A stretch of DNA of 5,677 bases from an uncultured Bacillaceae bacterium (GCA_937967685.1 CALBTX010000061.1:1-5677); one strand, 5' to 3'; counted from the stretch's first letter, positions 1 to 5,677 are shown. Made by a program: numbers and translations. Notes: a model not told the origin generated them from the sequence alone.

Positions 1-115
1 CCACCCCGGAAAGTTGCAAATCGGCTTTTGCGCTGTCGATCAAATCCTGGATCTCGGTGTCAAAGTCAACGGACGTGACCCGGAGGGCAAGTTTTACGTC
101 ATCAATCAGCGACAT
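1..115 (-). CDS. Head-tail connector protein, gp6-like (N-terminal part, cut by window edge)
   Basis: Only the first 38 codons are inside the window. The reading frame opens with ATG at 115-113 and begins MSLIDDVKLALRV, followed by an acidic helix DTEIQDLIDSAKADLQLSGV. Short proteins that open with a 'DVKxALRV...D.EI.DLI.SAKADL' pattern directly downstream of the capsid gene are typical of the phage gp6-like head-tail connector family. Members form a ring under the portal after packaging and provide the surface on which the tail docks. The start overlaps the end of the preceding small gene by 14 bases (102-115), which suggests translational coupling. Only a weak GGGTGG-like ribosome site precedes it. 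Family assignment is from N-terminal pattern and gene position; the rest of the protein is not visible. Confidence 0.82.
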   Translation of the reverse strand, partial: MSLIDDVKLALRVTSVDFDTEIQDLIDSAKADLQLSGV

Positions 116-278
116 TTTTGCCACCCGCTTTTTTACGGGGCTTTTTGTATTCAACAAAACCTTTCTTGCTCAGTTCGAGTAGCCGCGCCTCGTCCTCATG
201 CTCATAGACTTGGCCAACCTCAAACCGTTTCCGGGTAAACTTATCGATAAATCGATGAATCACCTTTCCCGAATACAA
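102..278 (-). CDS. Small phage protein of about 58 residues between capsid and connector, function unknown
   Basis: A short, highly charged protein beginning with YSGKVIHRFIDKFT and continuing with RKRFEVGQVYEHEDEARLLELSKKGFVEY in sequence, ending in a Lys/Arg-rich tail. The pattern (a beta-strand with Phe-Ile-Asp-Lys, then 'VGxVYE', then 'RLLELSKKGFVE') is like small proteins often found between capsid and connector genes in Bacillota phages. From the pattern I would guess a small beta-barrel-like fold, but I know no established function. The longest frame opens with GTG at 287-285, yet that GTG uses the last G of the AGGAGG ribosome site (292-287), so it cannot be a good start. TTG at 278-276 lies 8 bases after the site and is preferred; CTG at 281 is possible. 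The gene follows the capsid terminator and overlaps the connector gene by 14 bases. Confidence 0.72.
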   Translation of the reverse strand: MYSGKVIHRFIDKFTRKRFEVGQVYEHEDEARLLELSKKGFVEYKKPRKKAGGKNVAD

Positions 279-286
279 CAGCGTCA

Positions 287-292
287 CCTCCT
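287..292 (-). promoter_or_regulatory. Ribosome binding site deciding the start of the small post-capsid gene
   Basis: AGGAGG on the minus strand, directly following the run of T that ends the capsid terminator. It overlaps the GTG at 287-285 by one base, which argues against that codon. It leaves 8 bases to TTG at 278-276 and 5 bases to CTG at 281-279. Confidence 0.75.
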
Positions 293-321
293 AAAAAGAC
301 GGGGCGGCGCTAGGCCACCCC
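293..321 (-). terminator. Intrinsic terminator immediately after the major capsid gene
   Basis: On the minus strand the sequence reads GGGGTGGC (321-314), loop CTAGC (313-309), GCCGCCCC (308-301), then GTCTTTTT (300-293). This makes an 8-pair stem with one G-U wobble (only the transcribed minus-strand RNA pairs here; the plus-strand RNA would have a C-A mismatch), a 5-base loop and a U-run. The hairpin begins one base after the capsid stop codon (325-323). Its position inside the late operon suggests partial termination, so that capsid mRNA exceeds that of the genes further downstream; this role is inferred. Confidence 0.82.
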
Positions 322-322
322 A

Positions 323-1498
323 TCACGCGCTGGCTTCCTCGATCTTAACGAAGGCTTCCGCCAGGGCAGGTTTACCGTCAGCCACGGCCAGGCCGCGGTA
401 AACAACTTTACCGGAGCGGAACCCGGCCTCCCGGCTGGTTTCAATGGACGGAGCCTGAGCGAAATTCCAGTAGTAATAAGAGAAGTCGCCCAGCAGAATC
501 GTGTCATCCGGCATGTAGTCATCCACAACGACCGGATAACCAAGGATCCGATACCCAAGCGGATCTTGCGGGTTATAAGCGAAAATCGGCTGCCCGTCTT
601 GGGTTTTAATCTTGCTAACGCCACCGAAGAACATTTTGCGGTTCATAACAAAGACGGCGTTCGGATGATACATCGTGGGCAGCAACGCCAGTCCATCCAC
701 CAAGTTGTCGTAGCTCACCGCACCGCCGGCGGCCCAAGTAGTGGAGTTGTTGGCATCCCAAGTGATGCCCGTCAGGATACCAGTCGGTTCGTCGGATCCA
801 GATCCATTAAGAACTGCATTCTCAATGGCGATCGCCATCTGACGGCCAATCTCGGCGGCAATGTACGCTTCAAAGGCGTCAATGGTCATGGCTTGAGCGG
901 CGGCGGAGATTTCCACCAGCTTGATCAGCTCGTAGCCGGTCAGAGTGACTTCCAACACCGTGTCGTCTTCAGGCGTACCGTCAGACCCTTCAGCTTTCCA
1001 TGCAGCCGCGTTTTTGGCGTCGGCCACCACAAGAGACAGGTTCCCGGGCACATAGGAGACATTGATGCGCGGGAACAAAGCGCTGGTCTGGCGCAGTTTG
1101 TCAATGATCATGTTCAAGGTTTGCGTCGGCACGGCTGCGCCCGCGCTTCCTGACGCCGTGGTCAACGCCCGTTCTTCCACTTCGGTCAACGGCTTCCCTT
1201 GCAGTCGCTTCAAGTAGGCGGAACGGTATTCCGGAGTAGACAGGATTTCATCGCGCTCCATGCCCTCGAAGGTGACTTTTCTCACTTCGGGCTTTGGGAG
1301 CGGATTGGCCGGCACGGTTCCGGCTTGGATGCCTTTTGCGATTTGCGCCCGCTTTTCGAGCCTTTCCTTTTCCTCGTCGAGCGCACGCAATTCCTGCTCC
1401 AGCTCTTCCAAGTTCAGCTTTTCATCGTCCTCTTGTTCAAGCAACTTGCGAATCTCTTTCTTCCTTTCCTCGATTTCCTTCAAACGCTTTTCAAACAT
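323..1498 (-). CDS. Major capsid protein, HK97 fold, with N-terminal delta (scaffold) domain
   Basis: A 391-residue protein that builds the icosahedral shell. Residues 1 to about 55 are a strongly charged heptad-like coiled coil (KRLKEIEERKKEIRKLLEQ and on), the delta domain expected to serve as internal scaffold and then be removed by the protease encoded upstream. A linker around 56-110 leads to ERALTTASGSAGAAVP (109-124), the usual region where the mature subunit begins. The family signature NGSGSDEPTGIL (231-241 region) is clear, and GYRILGYPVVVDDYMP (315-330) matches the conserved A-domain stretch. Length is typical for the family. ATG at 1498-1496 is preceded by AAGGAGG with 8 bases of spacing. 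The gene starts 19 bases after the protease stop and is followed at once by an intrinsic terminator. Whether HK97-style covalent cross-links form cannot be told from this sequence. Confidence 0.96.
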   Translation of the reverse strand: MFEKRLKEIEERKKEIRKLLEQEDDEKLNLEELEQELRALDEEKERLEKRAQIAKGIQAGTVPANPLPKPEVRKVTFEGMERDEILSTPEYRSAYLKRLQGKPLTEVEERALTTASGSAGAAVPTQTLNMIIDKLRQTSALFPRINVSYVPGNLSLVVADAKNAAAWKAEGSDGTPEDDTVLEVTLTGYELIKLVEISAAAQAMTIDAFEAYIAAEIGRQMAIAIENAVLNGSGSDEPTGILTGITWDANNSTTWAAGGAVSYDNLVDGLALLPTMYHPNAVFVMNRKMFFGGVSKIKTQDGQPIFAYNPQDPLGYRILGYPVVVDDYMPDDTILLGDFSYYYWNFAQAPSIETSREAGFRSGKVVYRGLAVADGKPALAEAFVKIEEASA

Positions 1499-1506
1499 GG
1501 TTTAAA

Positions 1507-1513
1507 CCTCCTT
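1507..1513 (-). promoter_or_regulatory. Strong ribosome binding site of the capsid gene
   Basis: AAGGAGG on the minus strand, 8 bases before the capsid ATG, in the short gap between the protease stop (1520-1518) and the capsid start. A near-consensus site and ATG fit the most highly made phage protein. Confidence 0.85.
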
Positions 1514-1517
1514 GATT

Positions 1518-2261
1518 TCACAGGTAAGTTTGGATGATCAATCTCCTTCGCAATTCAGCCCTCTCCAGGGCCTTGCGCTCCTTCTCCCTCTCCAGTTCAA
1601 AGAAGCTCCTTGCGGAGATTGAAGTGGTATCGTAAGCCGGGGTATCCACCGCGGCTACATCCCAGATCTTCTTGATGCGCTTGATGGTTCGGGTGCGGGT
1701 TTTGCGGTCGTACTCGTCACCGTCGTTCTCATAATCGACGGTGAAGGCAAACGACATCTTGTCAATGTCGCCCCGCTTGATCAGCGTGTACAAATCACGC
1801 CCGGCGGTCGTGTCCGCCAACTTGGCGCGAATAAAAAGACCCTTCTCATCCTTGATGAGTTGAAGGGTCTTGTTCCGGGTCCGCGCCATGATCATCACAT
1901 GGTCGGAGTGATTATATTTCAGCGGAACGTCCCGCATATCCGCCTTATCAAGCGCCCGGCGATCGATGACCTCCCTGTACTCTTCTCCCCCGATTTCAAA
2001 AACAGCGGGTTCATCGAAGCGGATTGCGTAGCCCTCAACAATCATTTCGTTTTGCTCCGGCTCTTGGACCGCCCGCACTTCCATTAAGCGGCGCTCTTTC
2101 TTCCGCTCCAACTCCTTTTCACCTCCGTTTTCAAACAAGTTCAGACAAACCGCATATCGTTGGTCTTCATCCGGGAACTCTTCGTTCATCGTTTCATTCG
2201 CCATGCACCGCTGAATAAAATCCTCCTGCGTCTCGCCTTCATTCGGCACTGGCAGCGGCAT
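1518..2261 (-). CDS. HK97-type prohead protease with an N-terminal MPLP module
   Basis: A 247-residue serine protease (peptidase family U35, HK97 gp4-like) that cleaves the capsid delta domains during head maturation. The protease core runs from about residue 72 (IVEGYAIRFDEPAVF) to 218. The likely catalytic His is H118 in LKYNHSDH and the likely catalytic Ser is S170 in KMSFAF; IWDVAAVDTPAYDTTSISAR (199-218) is the conserved end of the core. A charged C-terminal helix follows (about 220-242). Residues 1-45 form a separate small module, MPLPVPNEGETQEDFIQRCM then EFPDEDQRYAVC, with cysteines 19 and 39; this pattern recurs at the front of some phage morphogenesis proteins. The frame is open up to 2333, but ATG at 2261 is chosen because GGAGGTGA lies 8 bases upstream and because MPLP is the usual beginning of the module. 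It overlaps the portal end by 23 bases. Confidence 0.93.
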   Translation of the reverse strand: MPLPVPNEGETQEDFIQRCMANETMNEEFPDEDQRYAVCLNLFENGGEKELERKKERRLMEVRAVQEPEQNEMIVEGYAIRFDEPAVFEIGGEEYREVIDRRALDKADMRDVPLKYNHSDHVMIMARTRNKTLQLIKDEKGLFIRAKLADTTAGRDLYTLIKRGDIDKMSFAFTVDYENDGDEYDRKTRTRTIKRIKKIWDVAAVDTPAYDTTSISARSFFELEREKERKALERAELRRRLIIQTYL

Positions 2262-3447
2262 CGTCTTCACCTCCGCCACCTTCATCAACCGGTCGCGTAT
2301 CCAACCGCCGGATCGGTTCATCCCCGCCTTCAATCGGAGCCAGGTTCATGGCTGCCCGCCATTCGTTTGGCGTCATGGCTCCGCGGTCTACCATCTCCCG
2401 GAGGTTCAATTTCGTCTTCATGCTGGCATACTGCAAGCGGTTGGCTTCAAAGATGATTTCGTTCCCACGGCTGCGTTCGGCATCCGTGAAGAGTTTGGAT
2501 GTAAACTCCAAACTCATCTGGATCGCCAGCGGCTCAATGGTGGACTCATAAAAGGCGTTCCACTCATCCTCTGTGTAGTTGGACTGGATGATTTTCTCGT
2601 TGACCCCGAAATAGTTATAGACCTTTTTCCTGATCGCCTCCATCTGCTTGTCATCGACCATCTTCGGCTCGTTGTTCAATGGGATATAGTCTGCCTTGGC
2701 GTCCGTGGCCGCCACGCCGCCGTTGTTCGTGATATCCAGATAGTCCTGGACGAAAAGATCCCTCTGCTTTTTCATGTCCTCCGGCTTGAGCATGCTGGTA
2801 AACTTCAAGATCCCCCGGAGGAATGCGGAGGACTTAACCGCGTTGGCGATTCCCTCATCGGTCGTTTGGATCAATTGCAAGGTGGGGTAAAGCGCCTGGT
2901 CGGATGGCTCACCATACAGGTCATTTTTGTAAAAGAACCGCCGTAAGTGGATTAAATCCTCGTAAGGCAACGTCACCTGTTGCCCGCCCATGAAATGGAA
3001 CTTGGCGTAAATGTCGCCTTGATACTCCAAAAACTCGATAGTTGCCGCGTTTATCGGGTAAAACCCGCGGATTTTCTTTGTAGTCCGATCAATATCGACG
3101 AAAACAAAGGAGTTATTTTTGAGATATAACTGAGTGACCACTTTATAGTAAAACGTGTAAGCGTCCATGAACGGATTGGGCCGCAGACTTAACAGCTTTT
3201 CAATATCTGATCCAACCTCTTCGATCCGACCGTTTACCCGGCGGATATGTTTCGGTTTCAATTTGGCGGCGTTCCTTGCGATTGCGTCCACAGCCGCCCG
3301 CACCACATCGCTGTCGTAAGCATCACCGGAGAAGGTGGTGAACACCGGAGCATATCCGTTCAGCATCCGAAGCTGTGTCTGGATTTGTTGTTCCCGCCGT
3401 GGCCGGCGACCAAAGATCATCTCAAACAGTGATCGTTTCTGCTTCAA
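2239..3447 (-). CDS. Portal protein, HK97 family
   Basis: A 402-residue protein that forms the dodecameric ring at one capsid vertex through which DNA enters, and on which the terminase and later the connector dock. It opens with the basic, hydrophobic MKQKRSLFEMIFGRR typical of the family. The core includes SDVVRAAVDAIARNAAKL (46-63), LLSLRPNPFMDAYTFY (85-100), the NNSFVFVDID strand (111-120), PYEDLIHLRRFF (161-172) and, near the end, FGVNEKIIQSNYTEDEWNAF (280-299), MTPNEWRAAMNLAPIEGGD (358-376), all familiar landmarks. The tail is acidic and Gly/Ala-rich (VDEGGGGEDDAAASAE). Length is normal. The start is TTG at 3447-3445, the only start in frame between the upstream in-frame stop and the conserved N-terminus, 10 bases after AGGAGG. 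The gene begins 15 bases after the large terminase ends and overlaps the protease start by 23 bases. Confidence 0.95.
   Translation of the reverse strand: MKQKRSLFEMIFGRRPRREQQIQTQLRMLNGYAPVFTTFSGDAYDSDVVRAAVDAIARNAAKLKPKHIRRVNGRIEEVGSDIEKLLSLRPNPFMDAYTFYYKVVTQLYLKNNSFVFVDIDRTTKKIRGFYPINAATIEFLEYQGDIYAKFHFMGGQQVTLPYEDLIHLRRFFYKNDLYGEPSDQALYPTLQLIQTTDEGIANAVKSSAFLRGILKFTSMLKPEDMKKQRDLFVQDYLDITNNGGVAATDAKADYIPLNNEPKMVDDKQMEAIRKKVYNYFGVNEKIIQSNYTEDEWNAFYESTIEPLAIQMSLEFTSKLFTDAERSRGNEIIFEANRLQYASMKTKLNLREMVDRGAMTPNEWRAAMNLAPIEGGDEPIRRLDTRPVDEGGGGEDDAAASAE
2267..2274 (-). promoter_or_regulatory. Protease ribosome binding site embedded in the portal coding region
   Basis: GGAGGTGA on the minus strand; GGAGG (2274-2270) lies 8 bases before ATG 2261. 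It falls in the portal codons for the Gly-Gly-Glu of VDEGGGGEDD, so the glycine run in the portal tail may partly reflect the need for this site. It decides the protease start against the longer frame. Confidence 0.75.
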
Positions 3448-3457
3448 TTTATCACCA

Positions 3458-3463
3458 CCTCCT
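3458..3463 (-). promoter_or_regulatory. Portal ribosome binding site overlapping the large terminase stop codon
   Basis: AGGAGG on the minus strand, whose first A is also the last base of the TGA stop (3465-3463) of the large terminase. A second purine-rich stretch GGTGGTGAT follows. The TTG start lies 10 bases downstream, somewhat long but acceptable. Confidence 0.7.
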
Positions 3464-5109
3464 CAAATCAACGCCTTGTAATCGTCCATGTGGTTAAATA
3501 GCACGGTGTAAGCAATCAAAAGAGAAACAGCGCCGTCAATGCGCTGCCTCTGGTTTTGGCCCTTGACGGGCCGGATATTATCGTTGTCATCCCGTTTGAT
3601 CGCGGTGTTGGTGAGACACCATTTCAGGATGGGGTTGTTGTTGTAGTTGATGCGCTTGGCCTGCAAATCGGCCCCCAGCTCCTTCATCGGTTGGCTCAGG
3701 GTTTGCGCCCCTTGGCGAACCTTTTCCATTGTGAAACCGTGCTGGATCATTTCGTCTACCCAATATTGGCTGTTCCAGGGGTCATATCCAATCCATACCG
3801 GGTGAATTTTGTATTCTTCCAGCATCCTGAGGAACCATCGGGTCACATCGCTGTAGTTGATTTTGTTCCCCTCACAAAGCGTCAAAAGCCCGCGCTCATA
3901 CCATCGGTCATAAGGGATTTTATCCTCCCGAACCCGCTTTTCCAGTAATTCGCTTGGCAGGAAATACTGTTGCAAGCAATATTTTTTCTCACTCCCGGGC
4001 TTCATGATTAACAATGTGGAACACGTCAAATCGGTGGTGCTGGAAAGGTCCACGCCGCCGACGGCGTAAGTGTCGCTGATCTCCTCCATCGTGAACGTTT
4101 CCTCATTGTTGATCTGTTCGTATGTCAACCATGTGCCGGCCACCGTGTCCCGGACGTTAAAGTCTTTCGTCAAGACCGTGGGCAGGAAATCAGGGTCATT
4201 TTTGGCCCGCTCTACGTTGGCGGCCAATTCATTATAGTCTTTAATGGTGCCAAGACCGGGATTGGCCTTCTCCCACATGCGGAAATCCGTCCACTCGTCC
4301 CGGTCGTCCAGTTCATAGATAAAAGCCATGAAGCGGTCATCTTCTACTGCGCCATCTAGGACGTTACAAGCGTAACTGTAAATCGAATCAAAGATATTTT
4401 CCCGGACAAATCCGGCGGTGGTAATCATATCGAGCAACGGTTGCTCCCGGGCACTCATGGCCTGTTTGATCACGTCGTAAAGGTTGCGGTCCTTGATGGC
4501 GTGGAGTTCGTCAATGATTCCGTTGTGGACGTTTAATCCGTCCAAACTGTTGGAATCGCTGGCCAAAGGCTCGAACTTGGAGAAGGTCACCGGAAAGTAC
4601 AGATCCGTTTTCCGCTTTTTGATGTGCTTTGACAGCGCCGGTGACTGGGACACCATATTAACTGCCTCGGTAAAGACAAGGCGGGCCTGATCTTTTTTGG
4701 TGGCCACTGAATAAACCTCTGAGCCACCCTCGCCGTCTCCGATCATCATATACAACCCCGTGGCCGCCTTCTCGGTGGACTTCCCGTTTTTCCTCCCCAC
4801 CAATGTGAACACTTCACGGCATCGCCTTATCCCTGTCTCTTTATGAACAAAGCCATACACGGCCTGAATTTTGGCCTTCTGGAACAATTCCAGCTTAACC
4901 GGCTTGCCGATCCATTTTCCCTTTGAATGCTTGCAAAATCGCTCGATGAACTCAATGGGCTGCGTCGCTTTCTTAATATCAAAAATCCACGGGTCCCGCG
5001 GGTTGTGGATCTCATCCACCAGCTTTTGATACTGCTGTTTCAATCGTTTGCAAGCTTGGATCTCCCCGGATTCGATCTTGGACCAGTACTCAAGGATGTA
5101 GTTCTTCAT
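3463..5109 (-). CDS. terL: Large terminase subunit (packaging ATPase and nuclease)
   Basis: A 548-residue DNA packaging motor of the Terminase_1 (phage large terminase) family, which cuts concatemeric DNA and drives it through the portal using ATP. The ATPase half shows a Walker A-like loop GRKNGKS (105-111), Walker B GIIDE (197-201) with D200 and the catalytic E201, and the coupling motif TTAG (230-233). The RNase H-like nuclease half shows candidate metal-binding aspartates D354 in GGVDLSSTTDL, D443 in GYDPWN and D525 in RIDGAV. Length is normal and no motif is broken. ATG at 5109-5107 overlaps the small terminase stop as ATGA; only a moderate AAGGGTG ribosome site precedes it, which suggests coupled translation. 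The stop overlaps the portal ribosome site. Confidence 0.97.
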   Translation of the reverse strand: MKNYILEYWSKIESGEIQACKRLKQQYQKLVDEIHNPRDPWIFDIKKATQPIEFIERFCKHSKGKWIGKPVKLELFQKAKIQAVYGFVHKETGIRRCREVFTLVGRKNGKSTEKAATGLYMMIGDGEGGSEVYSVATKKDQARLVFTEAVNMVSQSPALSKHIKKRKTDLYFPVTFSKFEPLASDSNSLDGLNVHNGIIDELHAIKDRNLYDVIKQAMSAREQPLLDMITTAGFVRENIFDSIYSYACNVLDGAVEDDRFMAFIYELDDRDEWTDFRMWEKANPGLGTIKDYNELAANVERAKNDPDFLPTVLTKDFNVRDTVAGTWLTYEQINNEETFTMEEISDTYAVGGVDLSSTTDLTCSTLLIMKPGSEKKYCLQQYFLPSELLEKRVREDKIPYDRWYERGLLTLCEGNKINYSDVTRWFLRMLEEYKIHPVWIGYDPWNSQYWVDEMIQHGFTMEKVRQGAQTLSQPMKELGADLQAKRINYNNNPILKWCLTNTAIKRDDNDNIRPVKGQNQRQRIDGAVSLLIAYTVLFNHMDDYKALI

Positions 5110-5471
5110 TTTGCCGCACCCTTGACAAACTCCATCAGCTCATCTGCAATATCCTTTTTGCTGTCATCAGGGAGAAGGTCACACAACTGCTTGATGACAG
5201 CCATGTGGTTCTTGATCATGGTGTTGTAGATGTCCACTTCCGGGGATTTCTTCGTGCCCCATTGGTTCTTGCCGTTTTGGTATTTGGAGACGACACCGTT
5301 CTTGTTGATGTGCTCCTTCAGATCCTCAAGGGTGACGGTCATAAACGCGGCATTCCGGATAAGGGAAAGGGCAGTGTCCTTCTTGTCTTTAGGAAGATTT
5401 TTGAATATCCGCTTTAACCGGTTAAACTCTTTTTTGATGCGCTCATCCTTGGATAATTCTTTGCCGGCCAC
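5106..5471 (-). CDS. terS: Small terminase subunit, P27 family
   Basis: A 121-residue protein that recognises the packaging site and loads the large subunit. It begins MAGKELSKDERIKKEFNRLK, is basic and helical at the front, and has the stretch SPEVDIYNTMIKNHMAVIKQL (76-96) followed by LLPDDS, the pattern of P27-type small terminases in which a helical oligomerisation segment ends in a Leu-Leu-Pro-Asp motif. Its position directly before terL, with a 4-base ATGA overlap, agrees. The start is GTG at 5471-5469, 9 bases after the AGGAGG core of a very strong ribosome site. No other in-frame start occurs before Met44. An out-of-frame ATG overlaps this GTG (ATGTG), which may affect expression. P27-type terminases usually go with cos packaging and a nearby HNH endonuclease; the latter is not visible in the window. 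Confidence 0.9.
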   Translation of the reverse strand: MAGKELSKDERIKKEFNRLKRIFKNLPKDKKDTALSLIRNAAFMTVTLEDLKEHINKNGVVSKYQNGKNQWGTKKSPEVDIYNTMIKNHMAVIKQLCDLLPDDSKKDIADELMEFVKGAAK

Positions 5472-5475
5472 ATTC

Positions 5476-5486
5476 GATCACCTCCT
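5476..5486 (-). promoter_or_regulatory. Extended ribosome binding site of the small terminase
   Basis: AGGAGGTGATC on the minus strand, an 11-base perfect match to the complement of the usual bacterial 16S rRNA 3' end (GATCACCTCCT). The AGGAGG core is 7 bases before an out-of-frame ATG (5473) and 9 bases before the GTG (5471) that opens the small terminase. Confidence 0.8.
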
Positions 5487-5583
5487 ATACCACACCCCCT
5501 ATAGAGCCGCGTTCCGAGGTTTTTGAAGGTGCCCCGCGCCGGTCCCCCGTGGCCTCCTTGAATTTCGAGACCGGGGGGGAGGG
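5487..5583 (-). other. Non-coding GC-rich gap before terS, candidate cos / packaging initiation region
   Basis: This gap holds no gene. Read on the minus strand it begins with C-runs and GGTCTCGAAATTC, then GGGGGACCGGCGCGGGGCACC, then an A-rich stretch and GGGGGTGTGG before the terS ribosome site. CCGGTC (5539-5544) and GACCGG (5569-5574) form an inverted repeat with 24 bases between. The core CGGCGCGGGGC (5541-5531) resembles the GC-rich cohesive ends I remember for Staphylococcus cos phages. GC-rich DNA with dyads directly upstream of a P27-type small terminase is the normal place for cos. The cos role is inferred from position and composition; termini were not observed. Confidence 0.5.
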
Positions 5584-5677
5584 TCAACCTTTCAGCGCGG
5601 CAATCAATTCATTTAATTTTGTTGCGATTTCCTCAGCAGTCGCAGTCGTCGGATCTTCAATCGGTTCAACCGCTGTC
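5584..5677 (-). CDS. C-terminal end of an unrecognised gene (cut by window edge)
   Basis: An open frame enters from the right edge and ends at TGA (5586-5584). The visible 30 residues read TAVEPIEDPTTATA then EEIATKLNELIAALKG: a Pro/Thr linker and a clean amphipathic helix with Ile/Leu spaced as in a short oligomerisation coil. Such ends occur on fibre-like or decoration proteins of phages, but this fragment is far too short to assign. It does not look like the end of an HNH endonuclease, the gene most often found just before this terminase type. The lack of any stop over the visible stretch and the sensible helix support coding. Confidence 0.6.
   Translation of the reverse strand, partial: TAVEPIEDPTTATAEEIATKLNELIAALKG

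Noticed and set aside
310..624. Open frame of 104 codons on the minus strand in a second frame of the capsid gene
   Set aside because: Overlaps the capsid C-terminal coding region in another frame, rich in Arg/Leu/Ser/Trp as expected for a frame shadow, and lacks a ribosome site. The capsid frame itself is intact, so no frameshift is needed.
566..1153. Open frame of 195 codons on the plus strand, opposite the capsid gene
   Set aside because: It lies wholly antisense to a clear capsid protein, has no recognisable domain or plausible ribosome site context, and its composition (His, Gly, Arg, Val rich) is what the complement of an Ala/Asp-rich gene yields.
2262..2333. Upstream extension of the protease (24 extra residues beginning MKAGMNRSGG)
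   Set aside because: The ATG at 2261 has a well-placed GGAGG and begins the recognised MPLP module, while the extension lies inside the portal gene and carries no conserved features.
3556..3948. Open frame of 130 codons on the plus strand, opposite the large terminase
   Set aside because: Antisense shadow of the nuclease half of terL; no family resemblance and no operon partner on that strand.
5539..5574. CCGGTC/GACCGG dyad as an intrinsic terminator of the right-edge gene
   Set aside because: The stem is only 6 pairs with a 24-base loop and no U-run follows on either strand, so termination is unlikely; a packaging-related role fits better.
1..5677. Defence island, CRISPR array, transposon, tRNA or other undescribed system within the window
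   Set aside because: All sequence except about 110 bases before terS and short junctions is accounted for by standard head genes; no direct repeat arrays, tRNA-like folds, transposase motifs or terminal inverted repeats were seen.

Overview
The window is the start of the late (head) operon of a tailed phage or prophage of HK97-like siphovirus type. All supported genes lie on the minus strand, so the operon reads from right to left. The near-perfect AGGAGGTGATC-type ribosome binding sites, the GTG and TTG starts, and the Lys/Glu/Arg-rich proteins suggest a Bacillota (Firmicutes) host, perhaps Bacillales. The genus cannot be fixed from this sequence. No integrase, repressor or bacterial flanking gene is present, so integrated and free phage cannot be told apart.

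Layout in transcription order: (1) the last 30 codons of an unrecognised gene at the right edge; (2) a non-coding, GC-rich, dyad-containing gap of about 110 bases (5472-5583), which is where a cos (packaging start) site would be expected; (3) the P27-type small terminase; (4) the large terminase, joined to it by an ATGA overlap; (5) the HK97-type portal, whose ribosome binding site overlaps the large terminase stop; (6) a prohead protease with an extra N-terminal MPLP module, overlapping the portal end; (7) the HK97-fold major capsid protein with a coiled-coil delta domain; (8) an intrinsic terminator immediately after the capsid stop; (9) a small unrecognised protein of about 58 residues; (10) the first 38 codons of a gp6-like head-tail connector, cut by the left edge.

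Together these genes make and fill the head. Capsid subunits assemble around the portal, with their own delta domain acting as scaffold. The protease cleaves the delta domains. The terminase pair recognises, cuts and pumps DNA through the portal, and the connector then closes the vertex for tail joining. Gene order and content are standard for this phage group, and I see no new defence system or other cargo. The points most worth a second look are the candidate cos region, the terminator/RBS junction behind the capsid gene, the MPLP module on the protease, and several start-codon decisions, including two overlapping start codons at the small terminase.
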